Below are positions 10,976 through 22,222 of a stretch of 64,000 nt of DNA, piece by piece. Position numbers and translations under genes: made by a program. The DNA is from Macrolepiota albuminosa. Lineage: Eukaryota; Basidiomycota; Agaricomycetes; Agaricales; Agaricaceae. Location of the stretch: positions 2,596,468-2,660,467 of the forward strand of contig JAMWFC010000054.1 in assembly GCA_027475525.1 (NCBI GenBank), in the 5' to 3' direction. Each line of letters starts with the position of its first letter. Within the stretch, counting starts at the first letter, position 1. A model generated the notes under the pieces. It saw nothing but the letters and a program-made list of their open reading frames with translations. It was not told where the DNA came from and ran no database searches.

Positions 10976-12200
10976 GATACCTCTCCTCTGCAGTTAGCGT
11001 GAATGCTGACGTGATAGCGCCAAACCGGTCACGCAATTGCGCAACCTACATGTATTGGTGTCAGAGGCAAAAGCTATCAGCTGACTACTACTTATTTACA
11101 GGGCGAGGAGGAAGGGTTGACAAATAAACGAGTAAAATAAACTAATGAAGTATACTAGAGTTAAAATACGCGTGCAAGCGCCTTAATAGGTCAGCAGATT
11201 TTCTGATGGAACATGTTTCTGGATCTAGCGGTTTCTTGTGGCATACTTTATATAACGTGACTTGATAGATCTATGGCAATCTCCGTGCAACTTGTGAGCA
11301 GTTTGGTTGTCAGCATCCGCTTTCATGGAGTCACTGAAACAGGCACTGCTGACATTCAAAGTGCTAGGTACGTCTTCTCCCAACCGCGACCATATGCTTT
11401 AAAAAGATCATATAGTCTCACTAATGGATCATATGAAACCAGAACCAAATGCGGGTAAAGTCGTCATATAGTTGAATGGCTCTACGTGTCTCTTAGGACT
11501 AGGCGAAACTGAAAGGCCCTGTTTCGTTATTCTGCTATATATCAATGAATCGAAGTCGCCGTTTCTGTTTGTTGCCCCTCCAACATTATTCCACAAGTTA
11601 GTCTCTACTAGGTGTTGGCGAAATATGACGATAAAGCAATCTAAACATGGCCAGGGATGCAAAAGTCTGCCTGCCTTCCTTTGCCAACAGATAGTCCCTC
11701 ACCAAACAATCTACACGTCTCAGGCAGTACCTTTGTTCGTCCGCGCATAAACCTTGGGTATAGCCAGGACCGTTATCTTGGTATTAACTATATGCCAGAG
11801 CTTGTAGAGGTCGCTGCTTCGCATTATCCCAACCATACCGTCACCGTTGGTACTCATACTGATGAAGATTCATCTTACAACATTGTGTTCGAGTAGCTCC
11901 AGGCAACAGCCGAATATGTGTCATAATGGTTGGTCGTTAGTGGATAGATGCACTACAAGTCGTGCACGCCGTGATTAAACGCCTGAAGCGATATCGGTAC
12001 GTGTATGTATACCGCAGCATGGCCACTCATCGGAACCTTTTTTTTTTTTTTTTGTGTATGTTTCTTTTTATGTTTTGGTCTCTTTTGTTTTCTTTTCCGT
12101 ATGTTTCTTTTTATGTTTTCTTTTTATTTATTATTCGTTTCTTTATTTATTTTTATCTTTGTGATTTGAATAATTTTATTATTATTATTATTATTATAAC
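10976..12200. other. No recognised gene
   Basis: Several open frames of 60-90 codons on both strands (for example around 11273-11896) overlap one another and show no motif I recognise. A run of T at about 12038-12052 and an ATT microsatellite at about 12177-12197 lie at the right edge. Confidence 0.5.
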
Positions 12201-12207
12201 ATTTTTA

Positions 12208-12470
12208 GGTCGTACAGCAAAGCCTCCGTCCACGTGTGGACGCTCCAAGGACGACGAAGGGGCAAGCGTTCATTTGAAGCTAACAAGAGCGACGTGGGCA
12301 GGTATTTGTAATAAATTGGTACGTTGGACTTATCAATTGTACTTCGAACTATTTTATTTCGTTTTTAGGACGAGCAGCAAAGCCTCTAGCTGCGTGCAGA
12401 CACTTCAAAGATGACGTGGGGGTTAACGTTGGCTGTTTAAAGCCAGCAGGAGCCACGCTTATGCGTATAT
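12208..12470 (+). other. Pair of homologous exon-like units, 160 bp apart
   Basis: Two segments starting at about 12209 and 12369 each follow a T-rich tract ending in AG and read as related peptides: GRTAKPPSTCGRSKDDEGAS and GRAAKPLAACRHFKDDVGVN. Each continues for about 35 codons to a GTATNTG that could be a splice donor. This looks like a duplicated exon of an unknown gene, or a duplicated fragment. I do not recognise the peptide and cannot connect further exons with confidence. Confidence 0.4.
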
Positions 12471-13617
12471 GTTACTGTCATGTGTGTATTTGACACGTCA
12501 CGGTGTCCTGGACATTGCTCAACCTGAGCGCTGCTTTGAACGTCCATCCCCATCTTATAATGTCCATGATTTGCTTGTCGAGTTCTGAACAATCATCCTA
12601 CGTGGTTTCCTGGCCTATCGACGGCGATTCGTTGTATAAAATCGGAAAAAGGGAAAGCAGAAGGACCAGTGTGGTTCAGGGCATCAAGTACGTAGTTTTT
12701 GCCCCTTTTTTTGGCTCTGTTAAACTCACAGATGACCAGATATGCGCACGCGTATGTTATTCGAGCATTCGAGTGCATCAAAGGGGTTACAGGGAGGGTC
12801 AAGGAACTAAATGGTAACAAGGAACAGGTGAGTTGCCAGTTTTTGACGTAATTTGTCTAATAACACCCCTTTACAGGCCACAAATACGAAGCCGCGTCGT
12901 ACAGGGATGTACTTATTATTGTACGGCAGTCGTGTTGACGCCAACACGTTCTACGCATACAGGAACGTTGTTGACAACTGAATTTTTTTTTTTTTTTTTT
13001 GAAACATTGATGCCTTTTTTTGTTTTCTTTTTTTTTATGTTATGATTACGATGATTCAAACATTGAATATTATACAAACGTTGCCGGTATTTCTCCCTTC
13101 TGCGCTACCATGTCACGCCGCGCTGGCAAGTCACACTAACGTGGTCACATCGACACTGCCACGTCACGTATTCAACACCCTATGCTGTAGGCCTCGGTCT
13201 CGTCGACGTTTTGATCAAATTCGGCAGGTAGATCTCGGTCACGCCGTGCTAGCAACGGCCCATACAAGCAAGTGATCGGTGGACATAAGATGTCAACTTT
13301 CCCCCTTAAGTACGTATGTGAACTTCGCGACATGGTCGTTGTCAACTGTAAGTGGATGGGTAACAAATACGGAGAGCGACGCTGAATGCCAGACCCGTAA
13401 CCTTCACACAATCATTTTATAAACACACAAGAAAAACAATGATGCCTGTGAAAAGGTGTAATGATTCGCTTATACTTATTCCTGAGAGCGAAAACACCAG
13501 GAAAATGTGGTTAAAAAGTCTATCGAAGGATCGATGATCAGAACAGAAGATTCTGAGAAACGGAAAAGAAGAGTCTGTCAACCCATAAGTAAACCAACAT
13601 GTCATTTGTATACAATA
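12471..13617. other. No recognised gene; poly-T tracts
   Basis: The stretch contains a T tract at about 12979-12998 and short open frames on both strands that contradict each other. Some acceptor-like sites (for example before 12878) suggest more decayed exons of the unit at 12.2 kb, but I cannot support a gene model. Confidence 0.4.
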
Positions 13618-13860
13618 CTATGCATTGGGTATAGCAGGAACACCCCGTATCCTGTTGGTCCACTGAACAATAAAATGCTTCATCTTCCTAAAAGTACGCA
13701 TATCTTCATCTATATTGAGTACTGGAGAGCGTAACTGTTTATCGTCGAGTCCTTTGACGATATCTTCAAAACGAGTGACGACGTCGGTCATCGACGGTCT
13801 CTTTCTGGGGTCCGGATTGGTCATATCATTCACCAATTCTCTCATAAAGTTGTTTCACCC
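13618..13860 (-). pseudogene. C-terminal fragment of an agaric-type protein kinase
   Basis: The peptide reads MRELVNDMTNPDPRKRPSMT, then FEDIVKGLDDKQLRSPV, and ends in VQWTNRIRGVPAIPNA. The segment NPDPRKRPSM is the end of a kinase C-lobe (subdomain XI with its conserved Arg). The following tail with KLRSPV and PAIP is typical of expanded kinase-like families in Agaricomycetes. A stop codon lies just upstream in frame, and no ATP-binding or catalytic loop is seen up to the neighbouring Crinkler-like gene, so only the last exon is left. It lies on the same strand as that gene, about 380 bp downstream of it. Confidence 0.7.
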
Positions 13861-14237
13861 GTATGTGACTACCGCACGATATGGCCCAAAAAGGAATAAA
13901 GGAGATAAAGTCCTTATTTTTTCACCTGCCTTATCTCACGCTGAGCTAGCCGGCGGGGCACGTAGCTCAGCTTCCAGTATGTGTCGTAGTAATCAGGATT
14001 ACATGTATTCCCTCAATACAATTTCCTCCTTTTCTGCCTGCTGGAAGCTAACCATTCAGACATATCCAGCGGTCCTTTAGGTTACGAAATGGATGAAGTA
14101 AAGCCAATATATTTGATGCTGGATAAAAGAATAGCCAAGTGCAGCAACTGATGTTGCGAGGCATCAGTGTAGATAAATGCGTAAATAGATTAGATTGCTA
14201 TAAAGCCAGAAAATTACAAACAGACGGTCAAGAACAT

Positions 14238-16394
14238 TCATAGAATCCATTGGAATTTCAGCTTCTCTCGCCATTTTTGATCAAGGTTCCCAATGTCGGG
14301 CTCACAGCAATTTTCCTGCAGCATTTCTTGCTCCACGCCAATAAAACAGAAGAACCAAGACACCTCTTGCGTCCAGTCGGGAAACAGTTTCTCAAGCCTT
14401 CTCAGTCCGTCTTCTTTCACCGGACACCGCGAATCCAGTGTGATTTGTAACAAGAAAACTCGCTTGTCATTGGTGAGCAACACAGAATCAATTGTTGGGA
14501 AGGTTGGAGCGTCAGGGCGGATGTACCACGTGGTGGTCTGCGCGAGACAACTGGTGCTCTCGCCAAGGTAGGAAGTTCGAGCTTCCTTGGTGGGTAGCGT
14601 GATTGGTAAGGAATCGCTATTGGGCCCATGGCTGATCAAGGTCAGTTTGTGCAGATTAGTGTGGATGAAGGACTCGTAGATGCTTGCTGCGAACGATTGA
14701 CTGGTGGGCACACGGAGTGACATTCTCCAGAATGCCCACTTCTGCTCTGCAGAAAACACTGCGATGCGTTTCATGAGTATCTCTTGGATGTACCTCGACC
14801 CGGGTCGAACTTGAAGAGACTTTCGCGTGTCATGTGAAGGCAGCACATAGAATACGTTGCTGGCACCGAGATCATCGCGGTTGTATTGATTGGTGATGGC
14901 TTTGTGCATTGCGTTCGGGTCAAATAATGCAGCAAGCGCAAGATCAAGCTCATTGCGGTAGTTGAGCCACCCTTGCTCATCAGTAAGGAGTTCTTGGATG
15001 CAGCCGCCAACCTCTGTGTATCGACTCACCAGATCAGCGTTGGATAAGTGATCAAATAATCCAATCGCTCTGAGACAAACATGATGAACGTGACCAAGTC
15101 AGAATCATCGATAGAAAATCTTACTTGGAGTCGAGGACTTCCTGAAGCGTCCATGGTTCCATATAATAACGAGTGCCGCCCCGATCCTTTGTCCACTGGT
15201 TGAATCTGCGGAGCTGGTGCGACGTGCAGTAGATGATGATCGGCCATACTACTCCGATCCCAACAGCAGAAGGTCTTGCAACAAGAGCTGCGCACGGAGA
15301 ATTGTAAGATGCGTCTGACTTTGACGTAACGGGCTCTGCGTCCACGAGGTTCCACGTCTCAGGCATGGACAAGAAGGCGTTATATCTTTCACCGTAATCA
15401 ACGGGGACCGAAAGGAACTCTCGCGGGCCATCTGGGTTGTCGTGATACCCGAAGAGGTACAATGTGTCGCGAGTTTGCCATGTTGTCGGCTTTCCAGCGG
15501 CAATCCTCTTAAGTAATAGCCACTGCATGAATACTGACTTGCCGATTCCCGGTTGCCCGGTGACGATAACAAACGCCATTCTTTTGTTTGTAAACCTATC
15601 CTTGTTACTGGGATCAAGATATCTAGTGAGGAAGGCGTCGAGTTTGCGATACTCATCACGGACTACCACTTCTGACTTGATTTGCTTAATGATGCTGATG
15701 TCGCAGAGTTCCCGACCATCCCTTGTTTGGAAAATCTTTCTCTTCCATTCCTGCGCATCGGGACTGACATGAGGCGATAGTTTGTACCACAGAGCCTTGA
15801 AAGTTTCTTCGCTTCCACATGGTGATGCATCGAAGGTTACAAGACCTGAATCGGTGAGAGATACTGTGAGGTGACGAAGTCAGTCCTTCAGGCATCATGG
15901 TCCGCAATGTTTGTCTATCAAGCTTACCTAGCATGCCTTCAAGGACTTCGAGCGCCTCGAATTTGACCTCACTCTTTTCTAGTCTTGCGCGGTTAGCTTG
16001 TCGCTCATCTGGAGTGGAGTCTGTTCTTTCGATGAGGACTTCAAAGATGTGCTTGGCGCGTTGGACGTCATTGAAGGCTTGCTGCGTCTGGAATTGCAAA
16101 TGATGCAGGATGGGCTCTGGGAGGCAGAGCAGTCGATGAGTACCGACTACCTATGCGTAATATGTGTCTGTTGAGCTTACTCGACCTGACTCCGAGATCC
16201 TTGATCTCGGCCTTGATCGCCTCTAACTTGGCCTTCTCGACTTGTAGTTCTGCGTGGGCTGTTTCCAGACGGTCTCCAGGGCAGTTGAAGAGGGTGTCGT
16301 AGCGGTGCTTGGAGTCTTTGACGGCAACAAAAGCACTCTGCCATTCGATGATGTAAGGATCGAGGATGTCGATGGTGGATTTGGACGATTCCAT
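14238..16394 (-). CDS. Crinkler-like protein: P-loop NTPase with C-terminal nuclease-like domain
   Basis: Crinkler (CRN)-type proteins couple an NTPase to a toxin-like nuclease domain and are expanded in basidiomycetes and oomycetes; role here is inferred. Exon 1 starts at 16394 (ATG, MESSKSTIDIL) and encodes a charged helical region. Exon 2 (to 15928) continues it. Exon 3 (15863-15125) carries Walker A VTGQPGIGKS and ends in RYYMEPWTLQEVLDSK. Exon 4 (15069-14238) holds the nuclease-like core with a conserved Asp in PTIDSVLL, the Q-x-T of VFLLQITLD, Lys in CPVKEDGL and WFFCFIGV. The introns 15927-15864 (64 nt) and 15124-15070 (55 nt) keep phase. The exon 1-2 junction near 16150-16180 could not be fixed, since candidate introns there are too short; it may be a frameshift. 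No typical LFLAK N-terminus is present. The gene ends 117 bp before retroelement repeat A1. Confidence 0.75.
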
Positions 16395-16510
16395 GGGTGG
16401 ATGGCGGTGGAATAGTATAGTCGCAGAATGTCACCGTCATATGAGTTTGTCAGAGATTATTATACTGACGTCATGTCCGACCAGTGACGTATACAACTGC
16501 GATACTGATT

Positions 16511-17050
16511 GTTCGCCGTAAAGGCGAGCGCCGAAGGTAGTGAGCGTTTTCGGAGGCCTCTGCGTGCTCGGGAGTTCCTCCGTTCTCTCCCGCACCTTTT
16601 CTCTCCAAGATCGTGTGCCGATCACGGCACGGTGCCAGGGCCTGGCAGATGCCGTGCTGTGGTCAGTATGGCACGCGGTGTCTTAGACATTTTGGGCCTT
16701 CGTCCTCCTCCTTCCCCACTTGCTGCCCAGGTGAGCATCTTTGCGCTCTCTTATGTTGCCAATCCGTCTCACCGTGATCCCCTTTTCTTTTCAGTTTGTA
16801 TCTTATTCTTCTTGTAATTCTTTGTTCGCCCTCCTGACTTCCGGTGAGACATCCCCTCTACATGGCCACCCGGTGAGCAGGGCTCACCTCTCACCTTAGA
16901 TATTTCGTCTACAAAAAATTTAAAGTCGTGTTGCGCCAGCTCAAAACGAAATATCTAAAGTAAGTATGTGATGGGAAGGTCGCATCGGCCCATAACTCAC
17001 ATTTCATACCAGTATTCTATTAGTATACTTTTACTCAGTTTTTTTGTCAA
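16511..17050 (+). repeat. Split direct repeat A1
   Basis: Homologous over its whole length to 21551-22105. Shared blocks include GAAGGTAGTGAGCG, GGCAGATGCCGTGCTGTGGT and the end CAGTTTTTTTGTCAA. A1 keeps many CpG sites that are TpG or CpA in A2. Confidence 0.9.
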
Positions 17051-17084
17051 TACTACTTGTTCTACTCGTCATCACAGTCTCTCT

Positions 17085-18480
17085 ATGTCCTTGGAAAATG
17101 TTCCAATCTGTCGTTGCGAAACGTGCAATCGTCATGCCCGTGAAATATCTGAAGTTCATGAGACAGCTGAAGAACAGAGACTTGAATCTGTCAGGGCAAA
17201 ATCGGATGCCGGTCAGAAACTGGTCGATGAAACAGTTGAAGGGTTGTGCAGTCTCACAGAATTGGTTCTTTCTTTACACGATTTGGGTTTCAGACCTGAT
17301 GAGGCCTGGGACTTTGTCGACGCAGCTAAGCATCGTCTCGAGATTCGACAAGCTAAGACTAAAGATGAACGCCATCTATCACGTTCAAACACTCCGTCGA
17401 TTCCGTTCGACTTATCCAACCAATCCGGACCAGATTGTAGTGCTACGCTCCCTGTTCAGAGTCCCGATCCTCCAATGACTTCTCATGCCGAAGCGATTGA
17501 ATCAGCAGCCATGGACGTCTCTGCTTAATCAAGTGGAGCTTTCTGGGAAAGATGCCAAGGCAGACCAATCCACTTATATTGTCTGTAATCCATCAGCAGG
17601 TCTTGAGGTCAAAGAACTTGATTCCTCAGCCATTCCTTCCTCCTTACTTGCTATTGCGCCACACCTTGCCTCTTTTCAAGATGAAGTCTCTTATGAAGCC
17701 CTCTTGGCTAAAACATGGGAGCTCTGCCAAGAGTATGGAAAGGAGAAAATTATTGACTCTCTTGTTAATCTCGCCCAGCTCAGGAAACTCAGAGATCCTA
17801 TTTCAAGATCCATCTGGCGCCTCATCATACTCGACCATTACGTCGACTTCAAAAAGCTTTATACAACCTTGGAAAAGGGGTATGATCACAACGATGAGCC
17901 TAAAGAATTTGCTGGTGGTTTTTCCATCATCAGGAAGGACCACACATCTGCTTGCCATTTGATTTTGTCTGAATCTGACTGGATCCATGCTTTTGATGCA
18001 TGGGCAGACGGAGTGTTATCATTCTATCCACACCGCAAAAATGAGTTGGCCTTTTATCGTTGTAGAATTATTGATTTCTTCTGCTCCTCACCTGGAGCGG
18101 TGTCGTTGGCTATCTGTTTCGACTCTGACACACGAGACAGATATGCACGCAATCTATTTAGGCTCAATGATTCAAATAAGCTTCATGTTCCTATGCTCTC
18201 TCAGCTCATTGGTGTTTCGTCTTCTTTCACTCATTCGTCAGAAAATGACTTTCTTTGACTCGTTTTACTTCGAACAAAAGGTGAGCAATGACGATTTGTC
18301 AAAACTGGAATCTGGAATATTGTAACATGGATCCATGCACAAATAATCGCTGGCATGGTATTGCTGTGAGTGTGGCAACAAGCATAGAGCTAGAGACAAC
18401 AAAGAATGCCTCACCAAACTTAGGGCAAGATGTCAATCTTATAAAGCAGGAGGCAGAGTCGAGGCTTAGAGTTGAAGAAG
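17085..18480 (+). pseudogene. Gag-like ORF1 of the tyrosine-recombinase element
   Basis: The first ATG after A1 (17085) opens MSLENVPICRCETCNRHARE, a frame that ends at 17526-17528. The next frame (17529-18258) continues with the gag-like part: ISRSIWRLIILDHYVDFKKL, ESDWIHAFDAWADGVLSFYP and DRYARNLFRLNDSN. After another break, a zinc-binding motif begins with CQNWNLEYCNMDPCTNNRWH (from about 18303) and, in a shifted frame from about 18370, CECGNKHRARDNKEC. Such a C...C...C...H...C knuckle is usual at the end of ORF1 in this class. At least three frame changes make it non-functional as read. The function would be packaging of element RNA. Confidence 0.75.
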
Positions 18481-18699
18481 CAATTAACCAGGGTCCAAGA
18501 TCTCTCTCATCTGCTCATGGACATTCTAATGGTTTTCCTCAAACTTCTCCTCGTTTTCACCATGGCTTCGTATGGAATAGTTCATCTTTTGCCTCTGCTA
18601 TGCCACCTTCAGCTCATGATACTTTGACTGCGTCACCTCTTCCTTCCTCTCTGCTTAACTTGTCTTTGGATCTGTCAATCTTAAAAAACTCTTGAAGCC

Positions 18700-20390
18700 A
18701 TGAAAGGATATATACAAGTCGATACTCCTTTCAACGTCGATTCTTTTGAGGCTATGCTTTGGGACCACCCGAATCAACCATTTGTTTCTTCAGTCATGAC
18801 AGGACTTAGGGAGGGCTTTTGGCCTTTTGATGATGGAAACTGGGATTCTTCGGATTCTGAGCTGCTGGACAACTATTCGACAGAAGCTGTCGATCTTAAC
18901 ACTATCAGGGACTTTCAGGAGAAGGAAATCAAGGCTAATAGATGGTCTGAACTAGTTGACATCGTTGATCTCCTCCCAGGAATGGCTTCGTCTCCTCTTT
19001 TTGTTGTCTGGCAAAAAGGAAAGCCCAGGGTGGTTATAGATCACACAGCTTTTAGTATAAACGATGGGATCTCAAAGATCGAAGCTAAAGTAAGATACAA
19101 CGACATGAGGACTTTTGGGCAAGTTTTATTCAATGCAAAGCAATGCTATCCTTCCGAGACACTTCTTACCTGGAAGTCTGATGTCTTCAGTGCATTCCTT
19201 AACCTTCCGGGACATCTGCTGTGGCAATTACGACAGTTGGTCAAAGTTGACGGAGTATGGTGCATAGTATATCGTCTTGTGTTTGGGAATCGAGCCTCCC
19301 CATGTTGCAGGTGTGCTCTAGCTGGTCTTATCTGTTGAATAGCGGTGACTAAGCTGGACATGCCTGATCTCCATGACTTTATGGATGATTTCTTCTCATG
19401 GAACCAAGCAAAGGAAGGCTCAGACCAAAACATCAAGCTCAGTTACTTATTCTATGAGATTGCATTGGCTGTCCCTGGGATGAAAGAAAGCAAGAATTTG
19501 AAGAGTGTCTCAAAATCATTGGCTTCTGGGTAGACATCAGCCAAGGCATCATAACTCTTAACAAGGAATTCATTGACGACATCATCGGAAAGATTGATGA
19601 CTTCATTAATACACCAGGTTGCCGTCCTCCTCTTCATTTCTGGCAACGGCTAGCAGGACATCTCAACTGGTTACTGAATGTTTTACCATGGGGACGTCCG
19701 GCACTATCGTCATTATATTGGAAAATAGCCTCAAAATCAACAATGCATGCTGGGGTCTTCTTGAACAGAGAAGTGGTGGATGACATGTCATGGCTTCTCA
19801 AAGTTCTTCCCTCTGCAGTAGGCATTAGATTTCTTGACACAACACACTAGAACGATTCATTAGCCGATTTTGTCTTATAGACTGACATGAGTTTAAAGCT
19901 CGCTTTAGTGTTTGTATATGCAGGTTCAGGACTTATTTACCAACTGAATCCAGATCTCTTGAAACCCAAAGTTGACATCTTTTTCCTCGAATTGCTTGCC
20001 ATTCTTTTGAGCATTCATCATGTTGCTCTTTTTGAGCACCCTCCAAAAAGACTGCTTATTTTTACTGACAGCCTCAACTCAGTAGCGGTCTTTAACACTC
20101 TGGGCGCTGCCAAAGACATGCATAATACAGTGGTTAAGGCGGTCGCCAATATTGTCATTGAAACCAGTATTGACTTACATGTTCGTCATATTGCAGGTAA
20201 AGACAACACACATGCAGATCTCCTTTCACACCTTCTTTTTGACGATTTTCATTGTCAATTTCCTGCTTACCACATCTGCGACTTCAAACCCCCTAGGAAC
20301 CATCTGTTGGTGCGATGGAGAGAGTGCTTTTGAAAGCCATTGGCAGGTCATCTCAAAAGACGATCTGCCAACCAATGTTCAGCTCTGACC
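18700..20390 (+). pseudogene. Reverse transcriptase and RNase H of the tyrosine-recombinase element
   Basis: 18700-19338 encodes the fingers and palm (SSPLFVVWQKGKPRVVIDHT, SDVFSAFLNLPGH, VFGNRASP). An in-frame TGA at 19336-19338 interrupts it. The catalytic box LHDFMDDFFSW follows at about 19360-19395, i.e. FMDD in place of YxDD. After a frameshift near 19490 comes a connection region (HFWQRLAGHLNWLLNVLPWG) and then RNase H, 19887-20333, with FTDSLNSVAVFNTLG and RHIAGKDNTHADLLSHL, which is the usual end of RNase H in DIRS-like elements. The role is cDNA synthesis. Several frame changes and stops show it is dead. Confidence 0.85.
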
Positions 20391-20439
20391 TCAATGCCTA
20401 GACCCTGCACGTTCAAACAGAATCTATTGAAAAATCTAC

Positions 20440-21328
20440 AGCCTCTTGCTATGCTATGGGAGCATGAGACTATCTTAACTTTTGTTTAGCTCATCATCTT
20501 CCAATCAATCCCACTCCTCAGACACTAGCCAAATACATTGCATACACCTCAAAATTCATTGCATCCAGACCTAAATATCTCTCAGACACTGGCCATTTCC
20601 TTCACAACATCTACTCTGATTTTGATGTTAACAGGGCTCACCAACTTGTGAAATCAGCAATTAAAGGTGCAAAAAAGATGTGAGCTGATCCAATCCATCG
20701 TAAACTCCCTCTTCAATTGTCCCATCTGGAAAACTTCATGTCCTGAGCTCGATCTTCCAACAATTTTTGTCATGTGCATTCTATGCCTGCCATCAAAACA
20801 AAATCTTTCTTTGACTGGAGAAAAGTCATCAAACATTCTTCACTTTATTTCTCATATGGTTACGCTTCATATAATTTTCCTTATCACAAGACTGATTGCT
20901 TCTTCATGGGTTCAGAAGTCATGTTTGCTCATCATGACGTCACCGATCCAGTAAAGCTGCTTTATCAATACACAACTCAACATAATTCCTTGCATAGTGC
21001 AAGATTTGCTCTCTTTTTATGTCACAATGGCTCTGTTCCCACATGTGCATGGTTTGATTCTAAATTGTCAACTTTTGTTAACAGGTCTTATGGAGGCCAC
21101 TCAGCGAGAGCTGGTGATGCTACCTTCTACGCTTCTTTAGGTCTGTCCGAAAACATAATCATGGCTATTGGTCATTGGACCTCTGAAGCTTGGAAGTCTT
21201 ACCTCAGAGACAACCACTCAGTACAAGCTGAACTCCAACTAGCTTGTTTAAAACGTAAATATCAACCTCCTCTTGCTATTCATGACTGCCATCTTCCAGC
21301 ATTAAAACAAAATCGTGTTCACACTTGA
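20440..21328 (+). pseudogene. Tyrosine recombinase of the retroelement
   Basis: The recombinase integrates the circular cDNA by site-specific recombination. The N-terminal core-binding part is readable from about 20440 (HHLPINPTPQTLAKYIAYTS, with ATKP-like KSAIKGAKK near 20650) with one stop near 20680 and a frame change. The catalytic part in 20774-21328 has the H-x-x-R box GGHSARAGDATFYASLG, then IGHWTSEAWKSYLRDN, which contains the second His/Trp position and the presumed nucleophile Tyr. The first catalytic Arg is probably the one in HSARFALFLC or upstream of it. It ends at 21328, shortly before B1 (21464). Confidence 0.85.
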
Positions 21329-21463
21329 CATTCATGTCACTGGCTGCAATACATGGTCAGCCTTTGTCTGTACTTCTAGTGCACTCTCCTCTCCTTTTCA
21401 GCTCTGCTTCTGCTCCATCTCCTTACCACCACCACCCCTCCTCGCTCCAAACCAGCCACTTTT

Positions 21464-21552
21464 TAGCTACCTGTTGCCTTCACCGTTATCAATTCACATG
21501 GTCACGTGTAAGTGTGACCATTTTGGGCACTATAACTCTTTAACTGCAGAGG
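21464..21552 (+). repeat. Split direct repeat B1
   Basis: The 89-bp segment TAGCTACCTG...CTTTAACTGCAGAGG matches 22134-22222 with only substitutions. Most differences are C/T or G/A at CpG-derived sites. Confidence 0.9.
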
Positions 21553-22105
21553 TCGGTGTAAAGGCAAGCACTGAAGGTAGTGAGCGTTTTTGGAGGCCTC
21601 TGTGTGCTTGGGAGTTCCTCTGTTCTCTTCTGCACCTTTTTTCTCCAAAATCATGTGCTGATTATGGCATGGTGTCAGGGCCTGGCAGATGCCGTGCTGT
21701 GGTTAGTATGGCATGTGATGTCTTAGACATTTTGGGTGGCCTTCTCCTTTGTCCTCCTCCTTCTCCACTTGCTGCCCAGGTGAGTGTTTTTGTGCTCTCT
21801 CACGTTGCCAATCTGTCTCACCGTGATCCTTTTTTTTTTTCAGTTTTCATCTGTATTTTATTCTTCTTATAATTCTTTGTTTGTCCTCCTGACTTCCGGT
21901 GAGACATCCTCTCTACATGGCTACCCGGTGAGCAGGGCTCACCTCTCACCTTAGATATTTCGTCTACAAAAAATTTAAAGTCGCGTTGCACCAGCTCAAA
22001 ATGAAATATTTAAAGTAAATATGCAATGGAAAGGTCGCATCAGCCCATAACTCACATTTCATACCAGTATTCTATTAGTATACTTTTACTCAGTTTTTTT
22101 GTCAA
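21551..22105 (+). repeat. Split direct repeat A2
   Basis: Matches A1 (16511-17050), slightly longer through small insertions. It directly follows B1, as expected for split direct repeats. Compared with A1, CpG sites are largely converted to TpG or CpA. Confidence 0.9.
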
Positions 22106-22133
22106 CCCTCCCTCCTCACCCTGTATAGTACTG

Positions 22134-22222
22134 TAGCTACCTGTCACCTTCGCTGTTATCAATTCATGTGGTCACGCATAAGCATGACTATTTTGGACGC
22201 TATAACTCTTTAACTGCAGAGG
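22134..22222 (+). repeat. Split direct repeat B2, right end of the element
   Basis: An 89-bp copy of B1 that ends with CTTTAACTGCAGAGG; the sequence after it is unrelated to what follows B1. Confidence 0.9.

Larger units (their letters stand above)
16511..22222 (+). mobile_element. Tyrosine-recombinase retroelement (Ngaro/DIRS-like) with split direct repeats
   Basis: The element is bounded by split direct repeats in the order A1 (16511-17050), coding region, B1 (21464-21552), A2 (21551-22105), B2 (22134-22222), the arrangement known from PAT and Ngaro elements. Between them, in one direction, lie a gag-like ORF with a zinc-binding motif, a reverse transcriptase with FMDD, an RNase H and a tyrosine recombinase. 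No integrase and no target duplication are expected for this class, and I see none. Each ORF is interrupted by a stop or frameshift, so it is inactive as sequenced. The total length is about 5.7 kb. Confidence 0.9.
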
